Part shown: positions 31,358-41,484 of the stretch, piece by piece
Position numbering within the stretch: position 1 is the first letter of the stretch
Layout of the letters: every line of letters starts with the position of its first letter
Source of the DNA: Pseudoxanthomonas kalamensis DSM 18571
GTDB taxonomy: Bacteria; Pseudomonadota; Gammaproteobacteria; Xanthomonadales; Xanthomonadaceae
NCBI RefSeq assembly: GCF_010211745.1
Contig: NZ_PDWQ01000004.1
Coordinates: 248,001 to 312,000, forward strand
DNA length: 64,000 nucleotides
Direction: 5' to 3'
Program-made: the position numbers and the translations under genes
The notes under the pieces: generated by a model
Told to the model about the DNA's origin: nothing
The model's database searches: none
The model's input: only the letters and a program-made list of their open reading frames with translations

Positions 31358-32287
31358 TCAGGATCGCGCGTCCGCCAGTTCGCGGATGCGCGGGTGGTGC
31401 ACGATCAGTTCCGAGCACTCCAGCGCGAACACGCCCATCTGCCCGACCTTGAACTCGATCCAGGCGAACTCGACGTCGGGCAACAGTTGTGCCAAGGCAT
31501 GCTCGGACTCGCCGACCTCGCAGATCAGCAGGCCTTCCTGGCTCAGGTGCAGCGGCGCGTCGCGCAGGATCTTCAGCACCAGATCCAGGCCGTCGTCGCC
31601 GGCGCGCAGGCCCAGTTCGGGCTCGTACGAGTATTCCTGCGGCAAGGCGTCGGTTTCGGCATTGGTCACGTACGGCGGATTACTGACGATCAGGTCGTAG
31701 TGCGCGCCGGACAGGCCGGCGAACAGGTCGGACTTGATGAATTCCACGTTGTCGGCGTGCAGGTGCGCCTTGTTTTCGGCGGCCAGCGCCAGCGCGTCGT
31801 CGCTGATGTCGGTGCCGTGCACCTGCCAGCCCGGGTTGTAGTGGCCCATGGCGATGGCGATGCAGCCCGAGCCGGCACACAGATCCAGCGCGCGGTGGAC
31901 CGGTCGCCCGCCCAGCCACGGTTCGAAGCCGGACAGGATCAGTTCGGCGATCGGCGAACGCGGCACCAGCGCACGCGCATCACTCTTGAAGCTGAGTCCG
32001 GCAAACCAGGCCTCGCCGGTCAGGTAGGCGACCGGCAGGCGTTCGGCGATGCGGCGCTCGAACAGCTGCAGGATCGCTGCCTTCTCGCTGGCCAGCAGCC
32101 GCGCCTGGCCGTAGGCCGGGCCCAGGTCCGGCGGCAGTTGCAGGGTGTGCAGGACCAGATGGGTGGCCTCGTCCAGCGCGTTGTCGTAGCTGTGGCCGAA
32201 GCTCAGCCCGGCCGCGTTGAAGCGGCTGGCGCCATAGCGGATCAGGTCGATGAGGGTATGCAGTTCGTGGGCCGGATCGACGGTCAT
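31358..32287 (-). CDS. prmB: 50S ribosomal protein L3 N5-glutamine methyltransferase
   Basis: PrmB methylates a glutamine of ribosomal protein L3 with S-adenosylmethionine. ATG 32287 (MTVDPAHELHTLIDLIRYGA) gives 309 residues. The SAM motif DLCAGSGCIAIAMGHYNPG is near 140 and the glutamine-methylating NPPYVTNAE signature near 205; LVPRSPIAELI separates PrmB from its paralogue PrmC. It is the upstream neighbour of aroC apart from the GIY-YIG insertion. Confidence 0.93.
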   Translation of the reverse strand: MTVDPAHELHTLIDLIRYGASRFNAAGLSFGHSYDNALDEATHLVLHTLQLPPDLGPAYGQARLLASEKAAILQLFERRIAERLPVAYLTGEAWFAGLSFKSDARALVPRSPIAELILSGFEPWLGGRPVHRALDLCAGSGCIAIAMGHYNPGWQVHGTDISDDALALAAENKAHLHADNVEFIKSDLFAGLSGAHYDLIVSNPPYVTNAETDALPQEYSYEPELGLRAGDDGLDLVLKILRDAPLHLSQEGLLICEVGESEHALAQLLPDVEFAWIEFKVGQMGVFALECSELIVHHPRIRELADARS

Positions 32288-32389
32288 GACGGGCCTTGGC
32301 GACGGACGCGCAGGAATCGGCCCCGGATTATAGAGGTGCCGGTGCGGGCGCGCCGGTATCATGGACGCATCCCGCTACCGGAACCGCAC

Positions 32390-33049
32390 ATGTTCAACCG
32401 CAAGATCGCCCTGGTGCTCGCCATCGCTGTGGCCGCCGGCCTCGGCCTGCTGGCGGCGCAGAAGTTCTTCGTCGCCGCGCCGCCGGCTTCCGGCACGCAA
32501 TGGCCGCCGATGCAGACCGTGACCCTGCTGCCGCAGCCGCGCGAGGTGCCGGCGTTCTCGCTGGAGCAGTCCGACGGCACCCGCCTGACTTCGGGCGAAC
32601 TGAACGGCCACTGGACCTTGGTCTTCATCGGCTTCACCTTCTGCCCCGATGTCTGCCCGACCACGCTGACCGAACTGGCACCGGCGCAGAAGCAGTGGCA
32701 GTCGCTGCCGGACAGCATCCGCCCGCGCGTACTGTTCGTCTCGATCGACCCAGAGCGCGACACCCCGGCCCGGATCGGCGAATACGCCCACGGCTTCCAT
32801 CCGGACACCCTGGCCGCCACCGCCGACATCCCCACCCTGGAGAACTTCGCCAAGTCGCTGAGCCTGGTGTTCGTCAAGGTGCCGGGGCCGGATTTCGAGC
32901 AGCACCCGGACAACTACACGATGGATCATTCGGCCGCCATTGTCCTGCTCGACCCGCAGGGCCGGATGGCCGGGCTGATCCGCCAGCCGTTGCAGACCCA
33001 GGCCATTGCCGACGATCTGACCGCACTGAGCCGAGCCAGCGCGCCGTGA
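32390..33049 (+). CDS. SCO1/SenC family thioredoxin-like protein
   Basis: A 219-residue membrane-anchored, periplasm-facing thioredoxin-fold protein. SCO proteins deliver copper to the CuA site of cytochrome oxidase or act as thiol reductants. A single N-terminal helix ([19 protein letters not shown]) is followed by the metal/thiol motif [15 protein letters not shown] (CxxxC, near 80) and the histidine in [16 protein letters not shown] near 180. The start ATG 32390 opens [10 protein letters not shown]. No cytochrome oxidase gene is nearby. The stop overlaps a GTG that could begin psd. Confidence 0.92.
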   Translation: MFNRKIALVLAIAVAAGLGLLAAQKFFVAAPPASGTQWPPMQTVTLLPQPREVPAFSLEQSDGTRLTSGELNGHWTLVFIGFTFCPDVCPTTLTELAPAQKQWQSLPDSIRPRVLFVSIDPERDTPARIGEYAHGFHPDTLAATADIPTLENFAKSLSLVFVKVPGPDFEQHPDNYTMDHSAAIVLLDPQGRMAGLIRQPLQTQAIADDLTALSRASAP

Positions 33050-33054
33050 GTCCG

Positions 33055-33894
33055 ATGACCGCGCTGACCTGGGCGCTGCCGCACCGGCTGCTGTCGTCGC
33101 TGGCGCGGCGGCTGGCCTACTCGCGCACGCCGTGGCTCAAGCAGCGGCTGATCGACACCGTGGTGCGCCGTTTCGGCGTGGACCTGAGCGAAGCCGCCGA
33201 ACCGGACCCGGCCGCCTACCTCAGCTTCAACGCGTTTTTCACCCGCGCCCTGCGCCCCGGCGCACGCACGGCCGACCCCGACCCGCGCGCCCTGCTGATC
33301 CCGGCCGACGGCCACATCAGCCAGTGCGGCGCGATCGACGACGGCCGCATCTTCCAGGCCAAGGGGCGCGGCTTCACCGCCGCCGCCCTGCTCGGCGACG
33401 ACGCCGCAGCCGAACCGTTCCGCCACGGTCGCTTCGCCACCGTCTACCTGTCGCCGCGCGACTATCACCGCGTGCACATGCCTTGGACCGGCACCCTGCG
33501 CGAAACCATGCACGTGCCGGGGCGACTGTTCAGCGTCGGCACCGACGCGGTGGCCAGCGTGCCTGGGCTGTTCGCCCGCAACGAGCGCCTGGTCTGCCAC
33601 TTCGACACCGACTTCGGTCCGATGGCCTGCGTGATGGTCGGCGCCCTGCTCGTTTCCGGCGTGGAAACCGTGTGGAGCGGCGTGGAGATTCCCCGCTATG
33701 CCGACGCCATCGTGCGCAAGGACTGGCGCGGGAAGGGCGTGGTGCTGGAACGGTTCGCGGAGATGGCCCGCTTCAACTACGGCAGCACCGTGATCGTCCT
33801 GCTGCCGCCGGGCGTGGCCGAACTCGACCCGACACTGACGGCCGAAGCGCCGGTCAGGCTGGGACAGAAACTCGCCACCAGAACCTCCGCCTGA
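33055..33894 (+). CDS. psd: phosphatidylserine decarboxylase proenzyme
   Basis: Psd makes phosphatidylethanolamine from phosphatidylserine in the inner membrane. The protein has 279 residues from ATG 33055; a GTG at 33046 that overlaps the SCO stop (GTGA) is an equal candidate and would add three residues. [20 protein letters not shown] near 140 carries conserved residues, and [13 protein letters not shown] near 240 holds the serine where the proenzyme cuts itself to form the pyruvoyl group. The motif is YGST rather than the textbook LGST. Confidence 0.95.
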   Translation: MTALTWALPHRLLSSLARRLAYSRTPWLKQRLIDTVVRRFGVDLSEAAEPDPAAYLSFNAFFTRALRPGARTADPDPRALLIPADGHISQCGAIDDGRIFQAKGRGFTAAALLGDDAAAEPFRHGRFATVYLSPRDYHRVHMPWTGTLRETMHVPGRLFSVGTDAVASVPGLFARNERLVCHFDTDFGPMACVMVGALLVSGVETVWSGVEIPRYADAIVRKDWRGKGVVLERFAEMARFNYGSTVIVLLPPGVAELDPTLTAEAPVRLGQKLATRTSA

Positions 33895-33910
33895 CGCGGC
33901 GACGCGCGCC

Positions 33911-35122
33911 CTATTCCCCTTCGGCCGGAGTACCGAACACGGCCGCCGCCAGCATCAGCAGCGCCAGCGCGGCATAGGCCGGGCTGCGCCAGCGCGCCGC
34001 GCCGGCCCGATGCGCCAATCGCGCCGCCAGTGCGCATTGCAGCGCGTAGTAGAAGGCGAATGCGCGCGAGGCATAGCTGATGATCTGGTAGATATCGGCG
34101 GTCCAGGTCAACACCAGCCCGGCGCCGATCAGCAAGGCATACGCCTGGCGCGAACTCAGCCTGTCGCGGCTCATCTGTTCGACCAAGCCACCGCAACCGT
34201 TGGTATCGGCCACCGCTGCGCTGAACTGGGCGGCCAGCGCGGCCAGCACCAGCAGTCCCGGCAGCACCCCCGCCACCGGTGCCATCATGTCGATCACCGC
34301 GGTTTCCTCGTGCGGCACCTCGGCGGCGGTGAACACCAGCCCGCACAGGCCGATGTACAGCACGTAGATCGCACCGGACAGCCATTGCGCGTAACGCATG
34401 CTGCGCACGCGCGTATCCGCGTCGTAGGCGCTGCCCAGGTAGCGCGAGGTCTCGAAGCCCTGCACGGTAATCACCAGGCCGAAGGCCAGTGTCAGCGAAT
34501 GCATATCCAGGACCGGCGCCACCGTCTCCGGCAGTTGCTGCTGCGTCGCCGACCTTGCTGCGAACAGCACCAGCCCGGCCAGCAGGCCGGCGATCACCGC
34601 CAGCTTCAGCGAAACGGTCAAGGTCTCGGCCCGTTCCAGGCCGCGCAGGCCACGGCTCAAGCCGATCGCCGCGATCAGCAGCAACGCCGCCGTGGTCACC
34701 CCGCGGCCGACCGTTTCGCCGTGCCAGGGCGCCAGGCTGACCGCGAAGGCACCGAACAGGTTCAGGTAATAGCAGACCGAAATCACATAGGCGAAGGCCA
34801 GCGCCCACGAAGCGACCGCATCCAGCCGCCTTGCCAGCGGCGGCGGCGCGGCGGCCTCCATTCCTTGCAGGTTCCAGCGGATCGCCGAACCGACGGCATA
34901 GGCCAGCAGGCACAAACCCAGCATCACCCACGGCGCGCGATTGCCGTATTCGTGCAGCAGCAGCGGCGCCAGCACCAGGAAGCCGCTGCCGATGATCGAG
35001 GCCAGCGGCGTCACCGTGGCCTGCCAGATCGCGGCATTGCGCAGGCGCGGCAGCGCCAGGATCCACAACACGACCGCGCTCGCCGCGATCACCGTTGCGT
35101 TGGCCAGCGCCGTCGCCGACAT
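33911..35122 (-). CDS. multi-pass membrane protein, APC-superfamily-like permease
   Basis: A 403-residue inner-membrane protein with about 11-12 hydrophobic helices. The arrangement and stretches such as LASIIGSGFLVLAPLL near 40 and ITVQGFETSRYLGSAYD near 215 recall the amino acid-polyamine-organocation (LeuT-fold) superfamily, where broken helices carry short glycine motifs. The substrate is unknown and the family call is tentative. It is convergent with psd (16-bp gap) and lies 52 bp upstream of nothing else in its direction; the lytic transglycosylase gene precedes it on the same strand. Confidence 0.7.
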   Translation of the reverse strand: MSATALANATVIAASAVVLWILALPRLRNAAIWQATVTPLASIIGSGFLVLAPLLLHEYGNRAPWVMLGLCLLAYAVGSAIRWNLQGMEAAAPPPLARRLDAVASWALAFAYVISVCYYLNLFGAFAVSLAPWHGETVGRGVTTAALLLIAAIGLSRGLRGLERAETLTVSLKLAVIAGLLAGLVLFAARSATQQQLPETVAPVLDMHSLTLAFGLVITVQGFETSRYLGSAYDADTRVRSMRYAQWLSGAIYVLYIGLCGLVFTAAEVPHEETAVIDMMAPVAGVLPGLLVLAALAAQFSAAVADTNGCGGLVEQMSRDRLSSRQAYALLIGAGLVLTWTADIYQIISYASRAFAFYYALQCALAARLAHRAGAARWRSPAYAALALLMLAAAVFGTPAEGE

Positions 35123-35175
35123 CAGTCTTCAGGTCCGCGAGGGTTCGGTGCAGCGGGCTTCGGCATGCCGCGCGC

Positions 35176-36714
35176 CTACTTCGAGCACCCTTCCAGCTTC
35201 AGCACCTGTCCCTGCCGCACGCTGTAGCGCGGGGCGTGGACGCCATTCGCGCGCGCCAGCGTCTTCAGGCTGCAGCCGTTGCGCTGGGCGATCCGCCCCA
35301 GGCTGTCGCCTGCCTTGACCCGGTAGGTCCTGGCCGGTTTCGGCTTCGGTTTCGGCGGCGGCGCAGTCACCGGGGTCACGTCGCCGACGGCCACGCTGCC
35401 CTCCGGCTGCGGTGGGCGCTGCAAGGCCGCGTACACGTTGGCGCCGACCAGGGTCCGCGCCAGCTGCGCGCGTTCGCCGTCGATGCAATGACGCTTGTAC
35501 TGGTTGGACATGCGGGTCGTGGCCAGCATCGTGGTCCCGGCCGGGATCAGCTGGTCGGCCTGGTAGCGCGGGTTGAGGTTGCGCAGCGCGCGCATGTAGC
35601 CCTCGCGGGTGCCGCCATTGCCCATGCAGATGGTCATTTCGTAGATGGACGCGTCGCGCGACAGCTTGAACTGTGCCAGCTGCGCGTTGACCTTGGGGAA
35701 CTCCAACCCGTACTGCTTGGGATGCAGGAACAGCCAGGCGGCGGCGATCACCATCGGCACGTAGTCGCGGGTCTCGGCCGGGAACTGGTTGTACACGGTT
35801 TCGTCCCAGAAACTGCGCCCCGGATACTGGCTGTAGACCCGCAGCGCGCGCCCTTCGCCGCCGTTGTAGGCGGCCAGCGACAGCTCGACGTTGTCGTTCA
35901 GCTCGTGCAGGCGCTCGAGGATGTAGTCGGCGCTGGCCGCGGCAGTGGCGCGCGCGTCGTAGCGGGTGTCGAAGCCGGTACCGTCGGGGCCGAGGCCGAA
36001 ACGGCTGCCGGTCGCCGGCATGAACTGCATCAGCCCGGCCGCGCCGGCGCGCGAACGCGAATGCGCGCGGCCGTTGGATTCCTTGGCCATGATCCCGAAC
36101 AGCAGCGCCTCCGGCAGACCATTGCGCTCCCATTCCGGCCACATCACCGGCCGCAGGTTCATGTAGTTCTCGTAGCTGGTGATCAGCGAACTGCGCATGT
36201 CGGTCAGCCAGCGGCGGATGCCGGCCTGCACGGCCGGGTTGAATTCCACCATGCGGTCGAACGCATGCCGGCCATCGTGGTACTGGGCGGCAGAGGACGC
36301 CGAAGCGGTCGCGGCCGCCGCGCCCTCGGCCAGCGCATGGTCGCTGCCGTCGTCGAGCGGATCGTCGGTTTCCTCGTCGTCGCCGGCCAGGGCGTCGGTT
36401 TCCTCCTTCAGCAGGCGCTTGAACGCAGCCAGCTGGGTGTTGACCGAACAGCCGCGCTGCTTGATGCAGGCGTCGATGACGTCTTCCATGTCCTCCAGCG
36501 CGGCGTTGCTTTCGCCCGCGCCGCGCGGATCGTTGTTGGCGACCAGCACCAGCGCATCGCGATAGCGCTGCTCGGCCGCAGCCATGCGCTGATCGATCAC
36601 CTCGATGGCGGCCTTGTCGCGTGCCGAAACGCGCTGGGCATGGGCGGAGGGAACGGCCGCGAACAGGGCCAGGAAAGCCGGCAGCAGCCAGCGGCACATC
36701 GATCCGTGGGGCAT
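35176..36714 (-). CDS. LysM-containing lytic transglycosylase (MltD type)
   Basis: A 512-residue exported murein hydrolase that would cut glycan strands to leave 1,6-anhydro ends. The signal peptide is MCRWLLPAFLALFAAVPSAHA. The SLT domain lies at about 190-340: catalytic glutamate in IMAKESNGRAHSRS, then GAAGLMQFMPATG and SLAAYNGGEGRALRV. A single LysM peptidoglycan-binding repeat (YRVKAGDSLGRIAQRNGC) is near the C-terminus. An acidic alanine-rich spacer precedes the catalytic part. It is divergent from the HerA-like ATPase gene. Confidence 0.92.
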   Translation of the reverse strand: MPHGSMCRWLLPAFLALFAAVPSAHAQRVSARDKAAIEVIDQRMAAAEQRYRDALVLVANNDPRGAGESNAALEDMEDVIDACIKQRGCSVNTQLAAFKRLLKEETDALAGDDEETDDPLDDGSDHALAEGAAAATASASSAAQYHDGRHAFDRMVEFNPAVQAGIRRWLTDMRSSLITSYENYMNLRPVMWPEWERNGLPEALLFGIMAKESNGRAHSRSRAGAAGLMQFMPATGSRFGLGPDGTGFDTRYDARATAAASADYILERLHELNDNVELSLAAYNGGEGRALRVYSQYPGRSFWDETVYNQFPAETRDYVPMVIAAAWLFLHPKQYGLEFPKVNAQLAQFKLSRDASIYEMTICMGNGGTREGYMRALRNLNPRYQADQLIPAGTTMLATTRMSNQYKRHCIDGERAQLARTLVGANVYAALQRPPQPEGSVAVGDVTPVTAPPPKPKPKPARTYRVKAGDSLGRIAQRNGCSLKTLARANGVHAPRYSVRQGQVLKLEGCSK

Positions 36715-36822
36715 TGGTGCGGTCGTTTCGATCAGGAATGGGCGATCACAGCGGATCAGGGTAGCCCCGCCCGCGCCGGGCAGGCAAGCCGACTCCGACG
36801 CTGCCGTTCACTGTCTCCGCTC

Positions 36823-36850
36823 GCGACATGCCGGCCGCAACCGCTAGAAT
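36823..36850 (+). promoter_or_regulatory. candidate promoter of the HerA-like ATPase gene
   Basis: GCGACA (36823-36828) and TAGAAT (36845-36850) are spaced by 16 bp. The predicted start near 36857 leaves a leader of about 35 nt with AGGAAA before the ATG at 36892. It lies in the 177-bp divergent gap upstream of the lytic transglycosylase gene. Confidence 0.45.
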
Positions 36851-36891
36851 TCCTCGGAAGCGTGACCGTGTACCCACTTCCCAGGAAACCC

Positions 36892-38397
36892 ATGGACCCC
36901 ATCCTGCTTGGCAAAGGCGTCACCGACGACATTCCCGTCCACCTGCTGCCCAAGTTCGGCAACCGCCACGGCCTGGTCGCCGGCGCCACCGGTACCGGCA
37001 AGACGGTGACCCTGATGACCTTGGCCGAAGGCTTCTCGCGGCTCGGTGTGCCGGTGTTCATGGCCGACGTGAAGGGCGATGTCTCCGGCGTCGCGGTGGC
37101 CGGCGATGGCAACGAGAAGGTGCTGCAGCGGGCCCGCGACATCGGCATCGACGGCTACGCGCCCGGCGCCAACCCGGTGATCTTCTGGGATATGTACGGC
37201 AAGCTCGGGCATCCGGTGCGGACCACGGTCAGCGAGATGGGGCCGACCCTGCTGGGCCGCATCCTGGAGCTGAACGACACCCAGAGCGGCGTGCTGGACA
37301 TCGTGTTCAAGCTGGCCGACGACCGCGGCCTGCTGCTACTGGACCTGGCCGACCTGCGCGCCCTGCTGAACCTGGTCGCGGCCGAGCGCAAGGACATTTC
37401 CACCGAATACGGCCTGGTCAGCACGCAATCGGTCGGCGCCATCCAGCGCGCCCTGCTGCGGCTGGAGCAGGAAGGCGGCGAGAATTTCTTCGGCGAGCCG
37501 GCGCTGGAACTGAACGACCTGATGCGCACCACCCCCGACGGTCGCGGCGTGATCGGCCTGCTCGCGGCCGACCAGCTGATCCTGAAGCCGCGGTTGTATT
37601 CCAGCTTCCTGCTGTGGCTGCTGTCGGAACTGTTCGAGAACCTGCCGGAAGTCGGCGACCTCGACAAGCCCAAGCTGGTGTTCGTGTTCGACGAGGCGCA
37701 CCTGCTGTTCGACGACGCCCCGGCCGCGCTGCAACAGCGGATCGAACAGGTGGTGCGATTGGTCCGTTCCAAGGGCGTGGGCGTGTATTTCTGCTCGCAG
37801 TTCCCCGACGACGTGCCGGACAACGTGCTCGGCCAGCTCGGCAACCGCGTGCAGCACGCGTTGCGTGCCTACACTCCGCGCGACCAGAAGGCGGTCAAGA
37901 CCGCAGCCGAAACCTTCGTTCCCAACCCCAAGCTCGATGTCGCCGCCGCCATCTCCAAACTCGGCACCGGCGAAGCGCTGGTGTCCACATTGCAGGACAA
38001 GGGCGTGCCCTCGCCGGTGCAGCAGACGATGATCTCGCCGCCGCGCTGCCGGATGGGCGCGGCGACTACCGCCGAACGCGACCAGGTCCGCGCCGGCAGC
38101 CCGGTCGGCGGCAAGTACGACACCGCCGTGGACCGCGAATCGGCCGCCGAGATGCTGACAAAGAAAGCCGAAACCGCGGCCGTCAACGCCAGGGCACCGC
38201 CGGCACGCAGCCGCGAGCAGGACGATGCCGACGAAGGCGGCTTCAGCCAGGCGATCAAGGACGCGGTGTTCGGCACCAAGCGCCGTCAGGGCATGCTGGA
38301 GACGATGGCCAAGCAGACCTCGCGCACCGTCGGCAGCAAGCTCGGCAACCAGATCGTGCGCGGCATCCTGGGCGGCATCTTCGGCGGCAAGCGCTGA
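36892..38397 (+). CDS. HerA/DUF853-type ATPase
   Basis: A 501-residue P-loop ATPase of the DUF853 (YjgR) family, related to HerA/FtsK hexameric translocases. Walker A is [18 protein letters not shown] near residue 29 and Walker [16 protein letters not shown] near 265; the sensor-like [14 protein letters not shown] near 305 follows. The C-terminal 100 residues are charged and end in the glycine-rich [22 protein letters not shown] lies four bases before the ATG. The cellular role of this family is not well defined. greB follows 28 bp later. Confidence 0.92.
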   Translation: MDPILLGKGVTDDIPVHLLPKFGNRHGLVAGATGTGKTVTLMTLAEGFSRLGVPVFMADVKGDVSGVAVAGDGNEKVLQRARDIGIDGYAPGANPVIFWDMYGKLGHPVRTTVSEMGPTLLGRILELNDTQSGVLDIVFKLADDRGLLLLDLADLRALLNLVAAERKDISTEYGLVSTQSVGAIQRALLRLEQEGGENFFGEPALELNDLMRTTPDGRGVIGLLAADQLILKPRLYSSFLLWLLSELFENLPEVGDLDKPKLVFVFDEAHLLFDDAPAALQQRIEQVVRLVRSKGVGVYFCSQFPDDVPDNVLGQLGNRVQHALRAYTPRDQKAVKTAAETFVPNPKLDVAAAISKLGTGEALVSTLQDKGVPSPVQQTMISPPRCRMGAATTAERDQVRAGSPVGGKYDTAVDRESAAEMLTKKAETAAVNARAPPARSREQDDADEGGFSQAIKDAVFGTKRRQGMLETMAKQTSRTVGSKLGNQIVRGILGGIFGGKR

Positions 38398-38425
38398 TCG
38401 GTTCCGTGCCCCGCCGCTGTCGCCG

Positions 38426-38926
38426 ATGAGCCGCTGGCGTCCGCCCGCCGAGAAAAGCACCGCCCTGATCACCGCCGAAGGCCATGCGCGGCTGAAGGCC
38501 GAGCTGGACGATCTGTGGCGCGTGCGCCGACCCGAGGTGGTCAAGGCGCTGACGGCGGCGGCGGCCGAGGGCGACCGTTCGGAAAACGCCGAATACCACT
38601 ATCGCAAGAAGCAGCTCGGCGAAATCGACCGCCGCGTGCGCTACCTGAGCAAACGGCTGGAAGCGCTGCGGGTGGTCGATGCGGCGCCGGCCAATCCGCA
38701 GGCGGTGTTCTTCGGCGCCCAGGTCGAACTGGAAAACGCCGACACCGGCCAGATCCATCGTTACCGAGTGGTCGGTCCCGACGAAACCGACGCCGCACAG
38801 GGCTGGATCAGCATCGATTCGCCGCTGGCTCGGGCCATGCTGAAGAAACGCGTCGACGACGAATTCAGTGCCGTCCTGCCCGGCGGCATCGTCACCTTCG
38901 TCATCGTCGACGTGGAATATCCATAG
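38426..38926 (+). CDS. greB: transcription elongation factor GreB
   Basis: GreB binds stalled RNA polymerase through the secondary channel and stimulates cleavage of the backtracked transcript. It has 166 residues. The N-terminal coiled coil carries the acidic tip [20 protein letters not shown] (about 47-66), and the C-terminal FKBP-like domain ends [17 protein letters not shown]. Length and the basic patch [17 protein letters not shown] favour GreB over GreA. It is convergent with rimO, 7 bp apart. Confidence 0.94.
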   Translation: MSRWRPPAEKSTALITAEGHARLKAELDDLWRVRRPEVVKALTAAAAEGDRSENAEYHYRKKQLGEIDRRVRYLSKRLEALRVVDAAPANPQAVFFGAQVELENADTGQIHRYRVVGPDETDAAQGWISIDSPLARAMLKKRVDDEFSAVLPGGIVTFVIVDVEYP

Positions 38927-38933
38927 GGCGGCG

Positions 38934-40325
38934 CTATGCCGAAACGATATCCAGCGACAGCGACGGCTTCTTCGTCAGCGCCTCGCCGAACAGGTCGTGC
39001 TCGTCGCTGTCGGTGATCTCGACCTCGACGAACTGCCCGGCATGCAGGCCGGCTTCGGCGCCGTTCTGGACATGCACCAGGCCGTCGATCTCCGGCGCGT
39101 CGGCCATCGAACGCGCCACCGCGATGCCGTCCTCGACCCCGTCCACCAGGCATTGCCGCACGCTGCCGACCTTGGCCGCCAGCTTCTCGGCACTGATCGC
39201 GGCCTGGGTTTCCATGAAGCGGGCCAGCCGTTCCTGCTTGACCGCTTCCGGCACCGGATCGGGCAGCGCATTGGCGGCCGCGCCCTCGACCGGCGAATAG
39301 ACGAAGGCGCCGACGCGGTCCAGCCGCGCCTGTTGCAGGAATTCCAGCAACGCCTCGAATTCGGCCTCGGTCTCGCCGGGAAAGCCGACGATGAAGGTCG
39401 AACGCACGGTGATCTCCGGGCACAGTTCGCGCCAGCGCAGCACCCGCTCCAGCGTCCTGTCCACCGCGCCCGGACGCTTCATCAACTTGAGGATGCGCGG
39501 ACTGGCGTGCTGGAAGGGAATGTCCAGATACGGCAGCAGCCTGCCCTCGGCCATCAGCGGCACGATCTCGTCCACATGCGGGTATGGATAGACGTAGTGC
39601 AGCCGCACCCAGGCGTCCAACTCGGACAGCCCTTCGCACAGCGACTTCATCCGGGTGGCGTATTCGCGCCCGCGCCAGCTGCCCGGCGCGTACTTGCGGT
39701 CGACGCCATAGGCCGAGGTGTCCTGCGAGACGACCAGCAGCTCCTTCACCCCGCCACGGACCAGTCGCTCGGCCTCGCGCAGCACCTCGTCGACCGGGCG
39801 CGAGACCAGCCGTCCACGCATCGACGGGATGATGCAGAAGCTGCAATGGTGGTTGCAGCCCTCGGAAATCTTCAGGTAGGCGTAATGGCGCGGGGTAAGC
39901 TTGATGCCGACATCTTCGTATTCGCCGAAGCCAAGGCGTCGGCGCGGCACCAAATCCACGAACGGGTCGTGCTTCGGCGGCAACGCCGCGTGCACGGCTT
40001 CCATCACGCTGTCGTAGTCCTGCGGGCCGGACACCGACAACACATCCGGATACTGCTTGCGGATCAGTTCCGATTTCTTGCCCAGACAGCCGGTGACGAT
40101 CACCTTGCCGTTCTCGGCCATCGCCTCACCGATCGCGTCCAGCGACTCGGCCACCGCCGAATCGATGAAGCCGCAGGTATTGACCACCACCACGTCGGCA
40201 TCGTCGTAACTGGGCGAAATTGCATAGCCCTCGACCCGCAGCTGGGTCAGGATGCGCTCGGAATCGACCAGCGCCTTGGGACAGCCCAGGCTGACGAAAC
40301 CGACTTTGGGGCTGATGGCGGACAT
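38934..40325 (-). CDS. rimO: ribosomal protein S12 methylthiotransferase
   Basis: RimO is a radical-SAM enzyme that methylthiolates an aspartate of ribosomal protein S12. ATG 40325 ([20 protein letters not shown]) gives 463 residues. The N-terminal cluster cysteines are in [23 protein letters not shown] and [10 protein letters not shown]; the radical-SAM CxxxCxxC is [16 protein letters not shown] near 152; a TRAM domain is at the C-terminus. The SxGCPK form separates RimO from MiaB. Confidence 0.97.
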   Translation of the reverse strand: MSAISPKVGFVSLGCPKALVDSERILTQLRVEGYAISPSYDDADVVVVNTCGFIDSAVAESLDAIGEAMAENGKVIVTGCLGKKSELIRKQYPDVLSVSGPQDYDSVMEAVHAALPPKHDPFVDLVPRRRLGFGEYEDVGIKLTPRHYAYLKISEGCNHHCSFCIIPSMRGRLVSRPVDEVLREAERLVRGGVKELLVVSQDTSAYGVDRKYAPGSWRGREYATRMKSLCEGLSELDAWVRLHYVYPYPHVDEIVPLMAEGRLLPYLDIPFQHASPRILKLMKRPGAVDRTLERVLRWRELCPEITVRSTFIVGFPGETEAEFEALLEFLQQARLDRVGAFVYSPVEGAAANALPDPVPEAVKQERLARFMETQAAISAEKLAAKVGSVRQCLVDGVEDGIAVARSMADAPEIDGLVHVQNGAEAGLHAGQFVEVEITDSDEHDLFGEALTKKPSLSLDIVSA

Positions 40326-40363
40326 GCGCGGACGTGGCGACCAAGGCAACGGGAAGGCGCGCG

Positions 40364-40369
40364 ATTATA
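40364..40369 (-). promoter_or_regulatory. candidate -10 box of the rimO promoter
   Basis: A perfect TATAAT lies on the minus strand 39-44 bp upstream of the rimO start, in the 92-bp divergent gap to the pyroglutamate operon. No good -35 box is seen at 16-18 bp, so the call is tentative. On the plus side I see no convincing promoter for the operon. Confidence 0.4.
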
Positions 40370-40417
40370 CGGGGTTACACTTCTGCCCTTCCGTTTCTAC
40401 CGGACGAGGCGACGACA

Positions 40418-41080
40418 ATGGGCGAATGGATCGACCTTCAGACCGCACGCGGCCCGGTCAAGGCCTGGCATGCGACACCGACCGGCACGGTGCGCGGCGG
40501 ACTGGTCGTGGTGCAGGAAATCTTCGGCGTCAACGCGCACATCCGCAACGTCACCGACCGCTATGCCGATGCCGGCTACCTGAGCCTGGCACCGGCGTTC
40601 TTCGACCTGGTCGAAGCCGGGGTGGAACTGGACTACGGCCCGGACGAATTCCGTCGCGGACGCGAGCTGGTCACCGAAGTCGGCATGGACGGCGCGCTGG
40701 CAGTGGTCGAAGCCGCGGCGCGGCAGCTTGCCGGCGCCGGCAAGGTCGGCACGGTCGGTTACTGCTGGGGTGGTTCGGTGGTGCTGCGCGCCGCACAGAC
40801 ACTGGCCTTGCCCGGCGTCAGCTACTACGGCGCGCGCAACGCCGGTTTCCTCGACCAGCCGTTGCAGGCACCGGTGATGTTCCATTTCGGCGAGGCCGAC
40901 ACCAGCATTCCACCGGAAGCCGTACAGGCGCATCGTGAGGCCTACCCGGACATGCCGGTGCACGTCTACCCAGCCGGCCACGCCTTCAACCGCGACGTCG
41001 ATCCGAACGCCTGGCAGGCAGACAGCGCCGCGCTGGCCTGGCGGCGCAGCCTGGACTTCCTGCACGAGCATGTCGGATGA
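40418..41080 (+). CDS. dienelactone hydrolase family protein
   Basis: A 220-residue cytoplasmic alpha/beta hydrolase of the dienelactone hydrolase family. The catalytic triad is visible: cysteine in VGYCWGGSVVLRA (about 115), aspartate in GEADTSIPPE (about 160) and histidine in PAGHAFNRD (about 188). VVVQEIFGVNAHIRNVTDRY near 30 is the family signature. There is no aromatic-degradation pathway around it; instead it begins a run of seven genes ending in pyroglutamyl peptidase. Its stop overlaps the next start as ATGA. Its substrate is unknown. Confidence 0.92.
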   Translation: MGEWIDLQTARGPVKAWHATPTGTVRGGLVVVQEIFGVNAHIRNVTDRYADAGYLSLAPAFFDLVEAGVELDYGPDEFRRGRELVTEVGMDGALAVVEAAARQLAGAGKVGTVGYCWGGSVVLRAAQTLALPGVSYYGARNAGFLDQPLQAPVMFHFGEADTSIPPEAVQAHREAYPDMPVHVYPAGHAFNRDVDPNAWQADSAALAWRRSLDFLHEHVG

Positions 41081-41484
41081 GCGACTTCGTCCTCGATCCT
41101 CGGCTGGCTGCCGACAGCGTATTCATCGCCGATGCGCCGTTATCGCAGTTGCGGCTGATGAACGACAGCCGCTTCCCGTGGCTGCTGCTGGTGCCGCGGG
41201 TGGCTGATGCCGCCGAATGGATCGACCTCGACGGCAGCCAGCAACGCCTGCTACTGGGCGAGATCAACCTGGTTTCGCGCCTGTTGCAGGCCGAACCCGA
41301 TGTGCACAAGCTCAACATCGGCGCACTCGGCAACATCGTCCGCCAACTGCACGTGCATCTGGTCGGCCGCCAGGAAGGCGACCCCGCCTGGCCCGGCCCG
41401 GTCTGGGGCAGCGGCACCGCCGTGCCCTACCCGGCCGATGCACTGGCCGCGCGGATCGAAAGCTGGCGCCAGCGCCTGTCATGA
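41077..41484 (+). CDS. HIT-family hydrolase
   Basis: A 135-residue histidine-triad protein, probably a nucleotide phosphoramidase or dinucleoside-polyphosphate hydrolase. The active motif is QLHVHLVGR (about 90-98); the first position is glutamine, not histidine, as in many proteobacterial HIT proteins, and the last two histidines are kept. The N-terminal strand FPWLLLVPRV and the KLNIGALGN stretch are usual. The start overlaps the upstream stop as ATGA, and its own stop overlaps the next gene as ATGA. Confidence 0.93.
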   Translation: MSDFVLDPRLAADSVFIADAPLSQLRLMNDSRFPWLLLVPRVADAAEWIDLDGSQQRLLLGEINLVSRLLQAEPDVHKLNIGALGNIVRQLHVHLVGRQEGDPAWPGPVWGSGTAVPYPADALAARIESWRQRLS

